A DNA stretch of 12,788 bases from positions 1 to 12,788 of the forward strand of contig JAFUDW010000051.1 of the NCBI GenBank assembly GCA_017464225.1. The letters run 5' to 3'. Shown here piece after piece: positions 1 through 8,177 of this stretch. The position numbers and the translations under genes were made by a program. This DNA comes from Clostridia bacterium (GTDB lineage: Bacteria; Bacillota_A; Clostridia; Christensenellales; Aristaeellaceae). Numbering within the stretch: the first letter of the stretch is position 1; each line of letters begins with the position of its first letter. The notes beneath the pieces are model-generated. The model ran no database searches, had not been told where the DNA came from, and was given only the letters and a program-made list of their open reading frames with translations.

Positions 1-471
1 CTGGCCGGCCTGGACTTCCAGGTAACCAAGAGCGACTTCAACGCCCTGCTGGACAACTACTACTACAGCTATGACCTGGCCGAGGATGAGAAGCTGTACA
101 GCACCTTCAACATGGGCAACACCTTCGGCAACCCCAACGATCCCTATGAGAGCTGGCACTCTGACTTCTACGGCACTTGGCAGAACGCCTGCCAGGTCAA
201 CGATCCTGAGCTGGATGAGCTGATCATGAAGCTGCGCGGCACCGAGCCCGGCGACGAGGACGCCTTCCTGGAGAACTGGCTGGCCTTCCAGGTCCGCTGG
301 CAGGAGCTGCTGCCCCAGATCCCGCTGTACTCCAACGAATACTTCGAGATCTTCGACTACGCCGTCAAGGGCGTGAACACCAGCCCCTTCCATGAGTGGC
401 CCTATGAGATCTGCAACATCTACAAGGTTGAAGACGCTCAGGCTGAAAAGGTCATCACCACCAACTATTAA
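1..471 (+). CDS. ABC transporter solute-binding protein, family 5 (SBP_bac_5), C-terminal fragment
   Basis: This reading frame is open from the first base and runs 156 codons to a TAA at 469-471, so only the C-terminal part of the protein is present; the start lies upstream of the window. The fragment resembles the C-terminal lobe of oligopeptide/nickel/oligosaccharide-type binding proteins: a 'NPNDPYESWHS' segment, a helical stretch 'FQVRWQELLPQIPLYSNEYFEIF', and a final 'W..EICNIYKVE' motif, which is typical just before the end of these proteins. In Gram-positives such proteins are lipid-anchored outside the cell and deliver ligand to the permease pair. The gene is followed by both permeases and both ATPases, completing an Opp/Dpp-type operon. 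A strong hairpin directly downstream suggests that it is transcribed at a higher level than the permeases. The ligand (peptide or sugar oligomer) cannot be read from this fragment. Confidence 0.88.
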   Translation: MAGLDFQVTKSDFNALLDNYYYSYDLAEDEKLYSTFNMGNTFGNPNDPYESWHSDFYGTWQNACQVNDPELDELIMKLRGTEPGDEDAFLENWLAFQVRWQELLPQIPLYSNEYFEIFDYAVKGVNTSPFHEWPYEICNIYKVEDAQAEKVITTNY

Positions 472-480
472 TCTCGTTTC

Positions 481-515
481 AAAAGAGGGGGAGGCTTCTC
501 GCCTCTCCCTCTTTT
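481..515 (+). terminator. Intra-operon terminator/attenuator hairpin after the binding-protein gene
   Basis: A 15-bp stem (481-495 pairing with 501-515, one G-U pair) closes a five-base loop, starting 10 bases after the stop codon. The right arm ends in TTTT and is followed by CTTCC, so the U-tract is short. The likely role is partial termination or 3'-end protection, giving more binding protein than permease, as is usual in ABC import operons. That role is inferred from position. Confidence 0.7.
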
Positions 516-522
516 CTTCCCA

Positions 523-567
523 GCGCGTTTTCTTCCGCGGGCACGCGCTGCCGGCGGAAGAAAGCGC
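523..567 (+). other. Second stem-loop in the binding protein-permease intergenic region
   Basis: A 10-bp perfect stem (529-538 with 554-563) encloses an inner 4-bp stem (540-543 with 549-552) with loop CGCGC. Outer GCGC tracts at 523-526 and 564-567 can extend the stem across a two-base bulge. There is no T-run, so this is more likely an RNA-processing or stability element than a terminator. Its function is inferred. Confidence 0.5.
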
Positions 568-619
568 CCTGCTTTACACGGATCAAACGCCGCCAATATA
601 TAATGAAAGGATTGGCCCT

Positions 620-1591
620 ATGCTCAAGTACATCTGCAAACGTATCCTGATCCTGATCCCCGTGCTGATCGCCATCACCATCATCCTGTTTTGTATCAAC
701 AAAATGATGCCCGGCGACCCGGTGCGCGCCATGCTGCCCACCACGCTCAAGGCCGAGCAGTACGATAACGCCTATAATGCCATGAAGCAAAGGCTTGGCC
801 TGGACAAATCGCTGCCCGAGCAGTATTTCCGCTGGGTGACCAACATGCTGCAGGGAGAATTTGGCTGGTCCAGCAAAAACAACCGGCCCGTTGCAGACGT
901 GGTGGCCGAGCCCATCCGCAACACGGTGATCCTGAACATCGGCGTGATCTTACTGGAGCTTGCCATCGCCTTGCCCGTGGGCATCAAATGCGCGGTGAAG
1001 CGGGGCAAGTTCTACGATAACTTCTGGCAGGTGTTCTCGCTGATCACCTGGTCCATGCCCAGCTTTTTCATCGCGCTGTGCCTGCTGTACGTGTTCGCGG
1101 CCAAGCTCAACTGGCTGCCCTTCGGCGGCATGCCCAACGCCGCCCTCACCAGCGGCTGGGCCTACTACAGCGACTGGCTGCGCCATCTGGTGCTGCCGGT
1201 GGTGGTATTGAGCCTGATCTCCATCGCCAGCTCCATCCGCATCGTGCGCAACGCCATGATAGACGCCCTGAGCCAGGATTATATCCGCACCGCCCGGGCC
1301 AAGGGCCTGCGCGAAAAGACCGTCATTTATTCCCACGCTTTCCGCAACGCCCTGATCCCGGTCTCCACCGTGGTGGTGGGCACCATCTTTTCGCTGTTCG
1401 CCGGCTCCACCATCACCGAGACGATCTTCGCCTGGAACGGCATCGGCAAGGTGCTGATCGACGCCATCAACAGCCGCGATACCATGCTGGTATCCACCAT
1501 GAACACCTTCTTCGCCCTGGTCAGCGTCACCGCCGTGCTGGTGAGCGATATCACCTACGGCCTGATCGACCCGCGCGTGCGCCTTGAATGA
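620..1591 (+). CDS. oppB: ABC transporter permease, OppB/DppB type
   Basis: A 323-residue integral membrane permease, the usual length for OppB/DppB. The ATG at 620 is chosen because GAAAGGA lies at 605-611 and the protein then begins 'MLKYICKRILILIPVL', the classic start of this family; a longer in-frame extension upstream would run through the intergenic hairpins. Visible landmarks are a first helix at about residues 7-25, the 'PGDPV' motif at 31-35, 'LGLDKSLPEQYFRW' at 59-72, and the cytoplasmic EAA-type coupling loop 'DYIRTARAKG' at 220-229 that contacts the ATPase. The last helix ends in the 'DPRVRLE' tail. With the next gene it should form the heterodimeric channel of a type I importer in the cytoplasmic membrane. 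The substrate could be peptides or oligosaccharides, since both are carried by this family. Confidence 0.95.
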   Translation: MLKYICKRILILIPVLIAITIILFCINKMMPGDPVRAMLPTTLKAEQYDNAYNAMKQRLGLDKSLPEQYFRWVTNMLQGEFGWSSKNNRPVADVVAEPIRNTVILNIGVILLELAIALPVGIKCAVKRGKFYDNFWQVFSLITWSMPSFFIALCLLYVFAAKLNWLPFGGMPNAALTSGWAYYSDWLRHLVLPVVVLSLISIASSIRIVRNAMIDALSQDYIRTARAKGLREKTVIYSHAFRNALIPVSTVVVGTIFSLFAGSTITETIFAWNGIGKVLIDAINSRDTMLVSTMNTFFALVSVTAVLVSDITYGLIDPRVRLE

Positions 1592-1609
1592 TCGGGAGGG
1601 AGTACAAGT

Positions 1610-3484
1610 ATGAGCCAGAATAAAAAGAAAATGACCCTGGGCGGCTCCTTCGCCAATATGTTCAAGCGCCTGTTCAAAAAGGATACGGGCATGTCGGTGC
1701 TGGAGGAGGAGGCCATCCGCACGCCTCTGCAGACCATCATCCGCAACTATCTGCACAACCGCCTGGGCATGCTGGGCCTGATCATGTTCATCGGCTTCCT
1801 GCTGCTGTCCTTCCTGGGCTCGGCCCTGAACCCCATCGACGTGACCTATATGGAACTGCCCAACGCCAACCTGGCCCCGGGCACCAACTTTTTGAAGATC
1901 AACAAGGACGTAACGGCCAATAACATAACCGATATCGTATCGGGCGTCAGCTTTTCGGTGGCCCTTAAAAAGGACGGCTCGCTGTCCATGTGGGGCGTGG
2001 AGCCCAACCAGAAGCTCAAGGCCGTGTCCGACTACGTGTTTGACGTCCCCGAGGAAGTGAAAAACGCCCATATCGTCAAGCTGGCCACCGGCGGCAAGCA
2101 CATCATCGCCCTGGACGACGCGGGCAACTTCTACGGCTGGGGCTATTACGCCCACGGCCAGACCACGCTGCCCGACAGCGTCAAAAAGGAAATCGAGGAA
2201 AGCGGCGCCGCCATCAAGGAGCTCTACGCCGCCACCATGTGGAGCGCCGTGCTGACCGACGACAACAACCTCTACATTTGGGGCTCCTCCCAGTCCAGCC
2301 AGAACTTCAAGATCAACCGCAAGCTCAAGGGCCACATCGTGCAGGCCGCCACGGCGGACAACAACATGCTGCTGCGCCTGGACGACGGCACCACCACGGT
2401 GATCGGCGATAAATCCACCGAGTTTTACACCAATATGCCCGAGATCCTGTCCAGCGGCGAGGTCAACGTGGTGGACGTGAGCGCCACCAACCGCAACGCC
2501 TCGGCCATCGACGACCAGGGCAACCTGTACGTATGGGGCTCCAACCTGGACGGCCTCAACAACGTTCCCCAGGAAGTGGAAGGCCACGTGAAAAACGTGG
2601 AAGCCGGCTACCGGCACTTTGCCGTGCTGCTGGACGACGGCACCGTGCGCGCCTGGGGCAGCGACGCCTTAAAGCAGATCGAGGTGCCCGCCGGGCTCTC
2701 CGGCGTGACCCAGCTCTGCACCGACTATTTCCAGAATTTTGCCATCAACGAAAAGGACGGCACCATCACCCCTTGGGGCAATAAGGGCTACATCTTCGGC
2801 ACCGATGAATACGGCCGCGATATGCTGCTGCGCCTGATCCACGGCGGCCGCATTTCGCTGACGGTAGGCGCCATCGCCATGGTGATCGCCACCGTGATCG
2901 CCCTGATCGTGGGCCTTTCCGCCGGTTACTTTGGCGGCTGGGTGGATCACGTGCTCATGCGCGTGGCCGATATTTTCAGCGCCATCCCCTTCTACCCCAT
3001 CGCCGTAACGCTTTCCTACACCATCGGCCTCAAGCTCAACGAATCCCAGCGGCTCTATATGATCATGGTCATCCTGGGCATCCTGTCCTGGATGGGCCTG
3101 GCCCGTCTGGTGCGCGCCCAGCTGCTGGTGGAACGCGAAAAGGACTTTGTGCTGGCCGCCCGCGCTCTGGGCATCAAGCAGCACAACATCATGTGGAAGC
3201 ACATCCTGCCCAACGTGTTCAACCTGGTCATCGTAAACATCTCCCTGGGCTACGCCTCCTCCCTGCTCACCGAGGCCGGCCTTTCCTTCCTGAACTTCGG
3301 CGTGGCCCAGCCCACCCCCAGCTGGGGCAACATGCTCACCAGCGCCCAGCAATCCTCGGTGATCCAGTACTACTGGTGGCGCTGGTTCCTGCCCGGCCTG
3401 TTTGTGGTATTGGCCGCCCTTTCCGCCAACCTGATCGGCGACGCCCTGCGCGAAGCCATGGATCCCCGTGAGAACGAGCGCTGA
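1610..3484 (+). CDS. oppC: ABC transporter permease, OppC/DppC type, with an inserted seven-repeat RCC1-like beta-propeller
   Basis: At 624 residues this is about twice the normal OppC/DppC length (near 300). Residues 1-50 are a cytoplasmic OppC-N-like segment and helix 1 spans about 52-70. Residues 106-390 contain seven repeats, each ending in a [hydrophobic]-x-[YWL]-G-like 'WG' after a D/KDG turn, at about 106-129, 155-178, 202-225, 243-266, 285-310, 327-350 and 366-390. The fourth has degenerated to 'VIG'. This is the RCC1 pattern (V..I..G..H..AL..DG.ly.WG). The ordinary permease resumes at once with 'GYIFGTDEYGRDMLLRLIHGGR' (393-414), followed by the membrane helices and the EAA-type loop around 506-535. 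Because the N-terminus is cytoplasmic, the propeller is predicted to lie outside the membrane. The frame is open throughout, and GGGAGGGA at 1594-1601 provides the ribosome binding site. The permease assignment is certain and the RCC1 assignment strong; the role of the propeller is unknown. Confidence 0.93.
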   Translation: MSQNKKKMTLGGSFANMFKRLFKKDTGMSVLEEEAIRTPLQTIIRNYLHNRLGMLGLIMFIGFLLLSFLGSALNPIDVTYMELPNANLAPGTNFLKINKDVTANNITDIVSGVSFSVALKKDGSLSMWGVEPNQKLKAVSDYVFDVPEEVKNAHIVKLATGGKHIIALDDAGNFYGWGYYAHGQTTLPDSVKKEIEESGAAIKELYAATMWSAVLTDDNNLYIWGSSQSSQNFKINRKLKGHIVQAATADNNMLLRLDDGTTTVIGDKSTEFYTNMPEILSSGEVNVVDVSATNRNASAIDDQGNLYVWGSNLDGLNNVPQEVEGHVKNVEAGYRHFAVLLDDGTVRAWGSDALKQIEVPAGLSGVTQLCTDYFQNFAINEKDGTITPWGNKGYIFGTDEYGRDMLLRLIHGGRISLTVGAIAMVIATVIALIVGLSAGYFGGWVDHVLMRVADIFSAIPFYPIAVTLSYTIGLKLNESQRLYMIMVILGILSWMGLARLVRAQLLVEREKDFVLAARALGIKQHNIMWKHILPNVFNLVIVNISLGYASSLLTEAGLSFLNFGVAQPTPSWGNMLTSAQQSSVIQYYWWRWFLPGLFVVLAALSANLIGDALREAMDPRENER

Positions 3485-3504
3485 GCAACAGGAGGCAGAT
3501 AACC

Positions 3505-4489
<985 letters not shown>

Positions 4490-4497
<8 letters not shown>

Positions 4498-5491
4498 GCA
4501 GAAAAAGGTGCTGATCCATGTAGATAACGTAAAGATGCACTTCCCCATCAAAAAGAAGAGCATCTTTAACCCCAACGAGATATCGGTCAAGGCCGTGGAC
4601 GGCGTTACGCTGGATATCCACGAGGGCGAAACGCTGGGCCTGGTGGGCGAATCGGGCTGCGGCAAAAGCACGCTGGGCCGCATGATCCTGCAGCTGTACA
4701 AGCAGACCTCCGGCAAGGTGATCTACGACGGCAAGGATCTTTCCCAGCTGAGCAAAGAGGAAATGCGCAAGCTGCGCAAGGACCTGCAGATCGTATTCCA
4801 GGATCCCTACTCCAGCCTGAATCCCCGCCTGACGGTGGGCAACCTGATCTCCGAAGCCCTGGTGGCCCACGGCATCATGAAGAAGGGCTCCCAGGAGCTG
4901 GAGGACTATACGCTGGATATCATGGACCGCTGCGGACTGCAGAACTATATGCTGCACCGCTACGCGCACCAATTTTCCGGCGGCCAGCGGCAGCGCATCG
5001 GCATCGCCCGCGCCCTGGCGCTCAAGCCCCGGTTCATCGTATGCGACGAGGCCGTGTCCGCCCTGGACGTTTCCATTCAGTCCCAGATCATCAACCTGCT
5101 GATCGACCTCAAGGAGCAGGAAAACCTGACGTATTTATTCATCTCCCATGACCTGAGCGCCGTCAAGTTCATTTCCGACCGCGTAGGCGTCATGTACCTG
5201 GGCAACATGGTGGAGCTGGCCGATTCGGATATGATCTTCGCCGAGCCCCTGCACCCCTACACTCAGGCGCTGCTGGAGGCCATCCCCACCACCGAGGAGA
5301 ACAGCAAAAAGGAATTGCAGACCATCGAGGGCGATATCCCCAGCCCGGTCAATCCGCCCTCCGGCTGCAAGTTCCACACCCGCTGCAAATACGCCACCGA
5401 AAAGTGCAGCAAAGAATGCCCGGCCTGGCATGAGCATCGGCCCGGCCATTACGTGGCCTGCCATTATCCGCTGCTGGAGCAAACCACATGA
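4490..5491 (+). CDS. oppF: Oligopeptide-type ABC transporter ATP-binding protein OppF/DppF
   Basis: A 333-residue ATPase partner of OppD. The ATG at 4490 is preferred over an in-frame ATG at 4442 because AAGGGGG lies at 4474-4480 and the upstream 16 codons align with nothing expected in the family; this start gives an eight-base overlap with oppD. Motifs are Walker A GESGCGKS (53-60), Q-loop Q104, signature FSGGQ (162-166), Walker B 'FIVCDEA' (182-188, with Ala where many homologues have Pro) and switch H220. The C-terminal domain has 'HPYTQALLEAIP' and cysteines C293, C299, C306, C310 and C324, again a possible metal-cluster site. The insert 'KKKSIFNPNEISVKAV' before the Walker A region is typical of OppF. 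It hydrolyses ATP together with OppD on the inner face of the membrane. Confidence 0.96.
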
Positions 5492-5697
5492 TCATACTGG
5501 AAAGATGGAAAAAACACCTGCCGCAGGATAAAACCCCCGAGGAGCTGGACAGGCATTACGAGCAGATGGAAGAAATGAAGCTGGAAAAGGGCGACAGGCT
5601 GGCCATGTTCCTGGCCGCGCTGGTCACCTTCCTGCCGGTGATATTGATCGCCCTGGTCATCTTCCTGATCCCCATGCTAATCTTCCGCGTACTGTAA
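5488..5697 (+). CDS. Small single-pass (or hairpin) membrane protein at the end of the ABC operon
   Basis: A 69-residue ORF whose ATG overlaps the oppF stop as ATGA, the hallmark of coupled translation, and which ends ten bases before the operon terminator. Residues 1-37 are strongly charged, with lysine, glutamate and aspartate ('EELDRHYEQMEEMKLEKGD'), and probably form a cytoplasmic amphipathic or coiled helix. Residues about 38-66 are an unbroken hydrophobic segment with a proline at 50 and another at 62, long enough for one helix or a short re-entrant hairpin. I do not recognise the family. Position and overlap suggest a dedicated accessory subunit of the transporter or a regulator of its stability, but that is inference. 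Tight coupling and sound composition make it likely to be a real gene. Confidence 0.8.
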   Translation: MIILERWKKHLPQDKTPEELDRHYEQMEEMKLEKGDRLAMFLAALVTFLPVILIALVIFLIPMLIFRVL

Positions 5698-5706
5698 TCC
5701 CATATA

Positions 5707-5733
5707 GCCGCCCAAATGCCGGGCGGCTTTTTT
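5707..5733 (+). terminator. Intrinsic terminator of the ABC transporter operon
   Basis: GCCGCCC (5707-5713) and GGGCGGC (5721-5727) form a perfect 7-bp stem with a seven-base loop, followed at once by six T residues. It lies ten bases after the stop of the small membrane protein and closes the operon. Confidence 0.93.
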
Positions 5734-5752
5734 CTGTTTGCGCCGTCCTTTC

Positions 5753-5781
5753 TTGACAGCCCGCAAAAAAGCATTTACAAT
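5753..5781 (+). promoter_or_regulatory. Sigma-A-type promoter of the glycerol-1-phosphate dehydrogenase unit
   Basis: TTGACA at 5753-5758 matches the -35 consensus exactly. A 17-base spacer follows, then TACAAT at 5776-5781, one base off the -10 consensus. Transcription would begin near 5788, leaving a leader of about 30 bases with AAAGAGG at 5802-5808 before the ATG at 5818. No operator-like dyad is evident, so expression may be largely constitutive. Confidence 0.88.
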
Positions 5782-5817
5782 ATTTTCAAGTTCATATGAA
5801 GAAAGAGGCGATATGCT

Positions 5818-7164
5818 ATGCTGCAATTCTCCAAGGCCACCCTTGACCAGCTGATCGTTCCCGGCGGGCATCCCTGCGCCTGCGGACGCACCCATCAGGT
5901 GAATATGGATTTCCTGCGCATCGAGCCCGGCGCGGTCAAATATATCCCCGAGGCCATCCAGGCCGTGGGCGGAAGCAAGCCCTTCATCGTATGCGATGTG
6001 AATACCAAGGCCGCTGCCTGGGACAAGGTAAAGCCCATGCTGGACGCGGCGGGCATCCCCTATACCCTGTACTGCTTCCCCATGGAGCACGTGGAGCCGG
6101 ACGAGTACGCCGTGGGCAGCCTGACCATGGCCTTTGATCCGTCCTGCGACTGCGTGATGGGCATCGGCAGCGGCGTGATCAACGACTGCTGCAAGGTGCT
6201 CTGCCACGCCATCGGCAAAAAACAGCTCATCATCGGCACCGCCCCCAGCATGGACGGCTATGCCAGCAACAGCAGCAGCATGATCCGCGAGCGCATCAAG
6301 GTATCGCTGTACAACGCCGCGCCGGCCGCCATCATCTGCGATATCGATATCATCAAAAACGCGCCCATGCGCATGCTCTGGGCGGGCTTTGGCGATATGC
6401 TGGCCAAGTACATCGCCCAGTGCGAATGGCGCATCAGCAACCTGGTCACCGGCGAATACTACTGCGAAAACATCGCCGGGCTCATGCGCGAAAGCCTGCG
6501 CAAGGTGGTGGAAAACGCCGCCGGCCTCAAAAACCGGGATGAAAAGGCCGTACAGGCCACGGTGGAAGGCCTGGTGCTCAGCGGCATCGCCATGAGCTAC
6601 GCCGGCATCAGCCGCCCTGCCAGCGGGCTGGAGCACTATTTCAGCCACCTGTGGGAAATGATGTGCCTGGATCGCGGCAAGCCCTACGAGCTGCACGGCA
6701 TTCAGGTGGGCGTGGGCACGCTGATCACGCTTAAACTCTACGATTATATCCGCACCATCACGCCCGACCGGCAGCTGGCCGAGGATTTTATCAATCAGTT
6801 TTCCGATGAGGAATGGCAGCGGATGATCCGCCGCATCTTCGGCAAGGCCGCCGAAACGGTGATCCAGCAGGAGCACGAGCAGTTCCATAAGAACGATAAG
6901 GCCCGCCACGCCAAGCGGCTGGACAGGATCATCGACGGCTGGGATGAGATCCAGCGCTTCATTGCCGAGGAGCTGCCCGAAACCGAGCAGATCGCCGCCA
7001 TGATGCGCGACCTGGGCATGCCCATGACGCCCGCCGATATCGATATCAGCCAAGAGGATACCGAAAACGCCTTCATCGGCAGCCGCGATATCCGCGACAA
7101 ATACCTGAGCAGCAGCATGCTCTGGGATCTGGGGCTGCTGTACACCACCAAAGTGACGGAATAA
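5818..7164 (+). CDS. egsA: sn-glycerol-1-phosphate dehydrogenase, AraM/EgsA family
   Basis: A 448-residue member of the Fe/Zn-dependent dehydrogenase superfamily (Fe-ADH_2 type). It is expected to reduce dihydroxyacetone phosphate to sn-glycerol-1-phosphate with NAD(P)H in the cytoplasm. Visible features are 'GIGSGVIND' at 115-123 (dinucleotide binding), 'TAPSMDGYAS' at 141-150, and the metal ligands D193 ('GFGD'), H273 ('SGLEHYFSH') and H293 ('ELHGIQ'). It is some 50 residues longer than Bacillus subtilis AraM, mostly in the C-terminal part. ATG 5818 follows AAAGAGG by nine bases; an ATG at 5813 is out of frame. In archaea this enzyme sets membrane-lipid stereochemistry, and in Bacillus it supplies a minor prenyl-glyceryl lipid. 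Here it is transcribed with a sugar-phosphate-isomerase-like gene. Family is certain; the true substrate could be another ketose phosphate. Confidence 0.92.
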   Translation: MLQFSKATLDQLIVPGGHPCACGRTHQVNMDFLRIEPGAVKYIPEAIQAVGGSKPFIVCDVNTKAAAWDKVKPMLDAAGIPYTLYCFPMEHVEPDEYAVGSLTMAFDPSCDCVMGIGSGVINDCCKVLCHAIGKKQLIIGTAPSMDGYASNSSSMIRERIKVSLYNAAPAAIICDIDIIKNAPMRMLWAGFGDMLAKYIAQCEWRISNLVTGEYYCENIAGLMRESLRKVVENAAGLKNRDEKAVQATVEGLVLSGIAMSYAGISRPASGLEHYFSHLWEMMCLDRGKPYELHGIQVGVGTLITLKLYDYIRTITPDRQLAEDFINQFSDEEWQRMIRRIFGKAAETVIQQEHEQFHKNDKARHAKRLDRIIDGWDEIQRFIAEELPETEQIAAMMRDLGMPMTPADIDISQEDTENAFIGSRDIRDKYLSSSMLWDLGLLYTTKVTE

Positions 7165-7182
7165 AAAGGAGGAGCATCCTTG

Positions 7183-8019
7183 ATGAACATTGGCATTCGA
7201 CTGCATGATACCGCTCCCGGCACGCTGCGCGAGCGTCTAAGCTTTTCCCAGGCCCAGGGCTTCACCTGCGCCCATCTGGCCCTGAGCAAAACGGTGCAGG
7301 GCTTTGACATGCAAAACGCTCCCGCCCTGCTGACCGACGCGCTTGCGGACGAGGTGAAGGGCATGTTCAGCGATCACCATATGCAGTGCGCCGTGCTGGG
7401 CTGTTATCTGAACCTGGCCGATCCCGACGCCGAAGCGCGGCAGCGCACCCAGGAAATCTACAAGGCGCACCTGCGTTTCGCGCCCCGGATGGACGCGCTG
7501 ACGGTGGGCACCGAGACCCCGGCCAATAAAAACGCCGTATACGCCGAGCCCGCCAGCCGGAGCGAGGAGGCCTTCGCGCTGTTCCTTGACAGCCTGCGCC
7601 CGGTGGTGCGCGCCGCCGAGGAGGCCGGAGCTATCCTGGCGGTGGAACCCGTAAGCCACCATATCGTTTCCACGCCTGAACGCGCCCAGCGCATGCTGGA
7701 AGCGATCCCCTCAGACAATCTGCGCATCATCCTGGACGCCGTCAACCTGCTCTCCCCCAATACTGTAGACCAGGCCGACGCCATTGTGGAGGACGCGTTG
7801 CGCCGCCTGGGCGAAAAGATCATCATGCTGCACATGAAGGACTACCGTCTGCAGCCCGGCAAAGTGGCCGCCTGCGCCTGCGGCACCGGAAGCATGCGTT
7901 ATGAGCGCCTGCTCGCCTTTGCCAAGGCGCGCAGCCTGCCCATGACGCTGGAGAACACCACCCCGGAAAACGCCGAGGCGGCCCGGCTGTATCTGGAGCG
8001 CGCCGCGGCGAAGCTGTAA
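7183..8019 (+). CDS. Sugar phosphate isomerase/epimerase-like TIM-barrel protein
   Basis: A 278-residue AP-endonuclease-2/xylose-isomerase-like TIM barrel (IolE/UxaE-like superfamily). It should interconvert a sugar or sugar acid, or open an inositol-like substrate, using a divalent metal. The barrel's metal-binding pattern is visible: E155 in 'LAVEPVSHH', D185 in 'IILDAVNLL', H217 in 'MLHMKDY' and E257 in 'TLENTTPE'. 'GCYLNLADPD' (73-82) is a usual strand-3 motif. AAGGAGG at 7166-7172 serves the ATG at 7183 (10-base gap); a TTG at 7180 would add one residue and is also possible. The gene begins 18 bases after the dehydrogenase stop, so both share one transcript. The substrate cannot be named. 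The pair may handle a phosphorylated or reduced sugar, which is inference. Confidence 0.86.
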   Translation: MNIGIRLHDTAPGTLRERLSFSQAQGFTCAHLALSKTVQGFDMQNAPALLTDALADEVKGMFSDHHMQCAVLGCYLNLADPDAEARQRTQEIYKAHLRFAPRMDALTVGTETPANKNAVYAEPASRSEEAFALFLDSLRPVVRAAEEAGAILAVEPVSHHIVSTPERAQRMLEAIPSDNLRIILDAVNLLSPNTVDQADAIVEDALRRLGEKIIMLHMKDYRLQPGKVAACACGTGSMRYERLLAFAKARSLPMTLENTTPENAEAARLYLERAAAKL

Positions 8020-8032
8020 AGGATCGACGATC

Positions 8033-8076
8033 AAAAGGGATGTTTAAGGTTTATCGCCTCAAACATCCCCTTTTTT
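8033..8076 (+). terminator. Intrinsic terminator after the dehydrogenase/isomerase unit
   Basis: GGGATGTTT (8037-8045) pairs with AAACATCCC (8061-8069). An inner AGG/CCT pairing tightens the loop, and six T residues follow at 8071-8076. It begins shortly after the stop codon at 8017-8019. Confidence 0.9.
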
Positions 8077-8091
8077 ATGTTTTCTGACGGG

Positions 8092-8115
8092 GAGCCGGGA
8101 GGCCCCGGACAGCCT
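8092..8115 (-). repeat. Partial copy of the GC-rich repeat found at the window's right end
   Basis: Read on the minus strand, this 24-base stretch (AGGCTGTCCGGGGCCT followed by CCCGGCTC) matches 12603-12626 at 22 of 24 positions. It lies inside a larger imperfect hairpin at about 8086-8123. No hairpin core or right arm of the full repeat unit is evident beside it, so it looks like a fragment. Confidence 0.55.
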
Positions 8116-8145
8116 CCCCTCGTCCTCTTCAAATCTCAGTCTTAT

Positions 8146-8165
8146 ATACCGTTTGGAAACAGTAT
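8146..8165. other. 20-base operator-like dyad
   Basis: The sequence ATACC-GTTT-GG-AAAC-AGTAT is a palindrome apart from one C/A mismatch pair. It could be a repressor site or a small hairpin at the 3' end of the minus-strand operon. No gene start or convincing promoter adjoins it, so its role is open. Confidence 0.3.
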
Positions 8166-8177
8166 CAGGCGTCGGTC

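Noticed and set aside
573..604. Possible promoter TTTACA with TATATA/TATAAT before the OppB gene
   Set aside because: The -10 abuts the ribosome binding site at 605-611. Transcription would start within or past that site and give mRNA with almost no leader, so the resemblance is probably chance.
950..2617. 555-residue open frame on the minus strand
   Set aside because: It lies antisense to both permease genes, whose families are certain. The translation is His/Gly/Asp-rich low complexity typical of the antisense of GC-rich coding DNA, with no ribosome binding site or motif.
1610..3484. Possibility that the long permease is two genes or an assembly join
   Set aside because: The frame is continuous with no stop or internal ribosome binding site at either junction. 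Base composition and codon choice look the same throughout, and the propeller has a complete set of seven repeats.
5677..7206. 509-residue open frame on the minus strand
   Set aside because: Antisense shadow of the glycerol-1-phosphate dehydrogenase. It also crosses the operon terminator and the promoter at 5753-5781.
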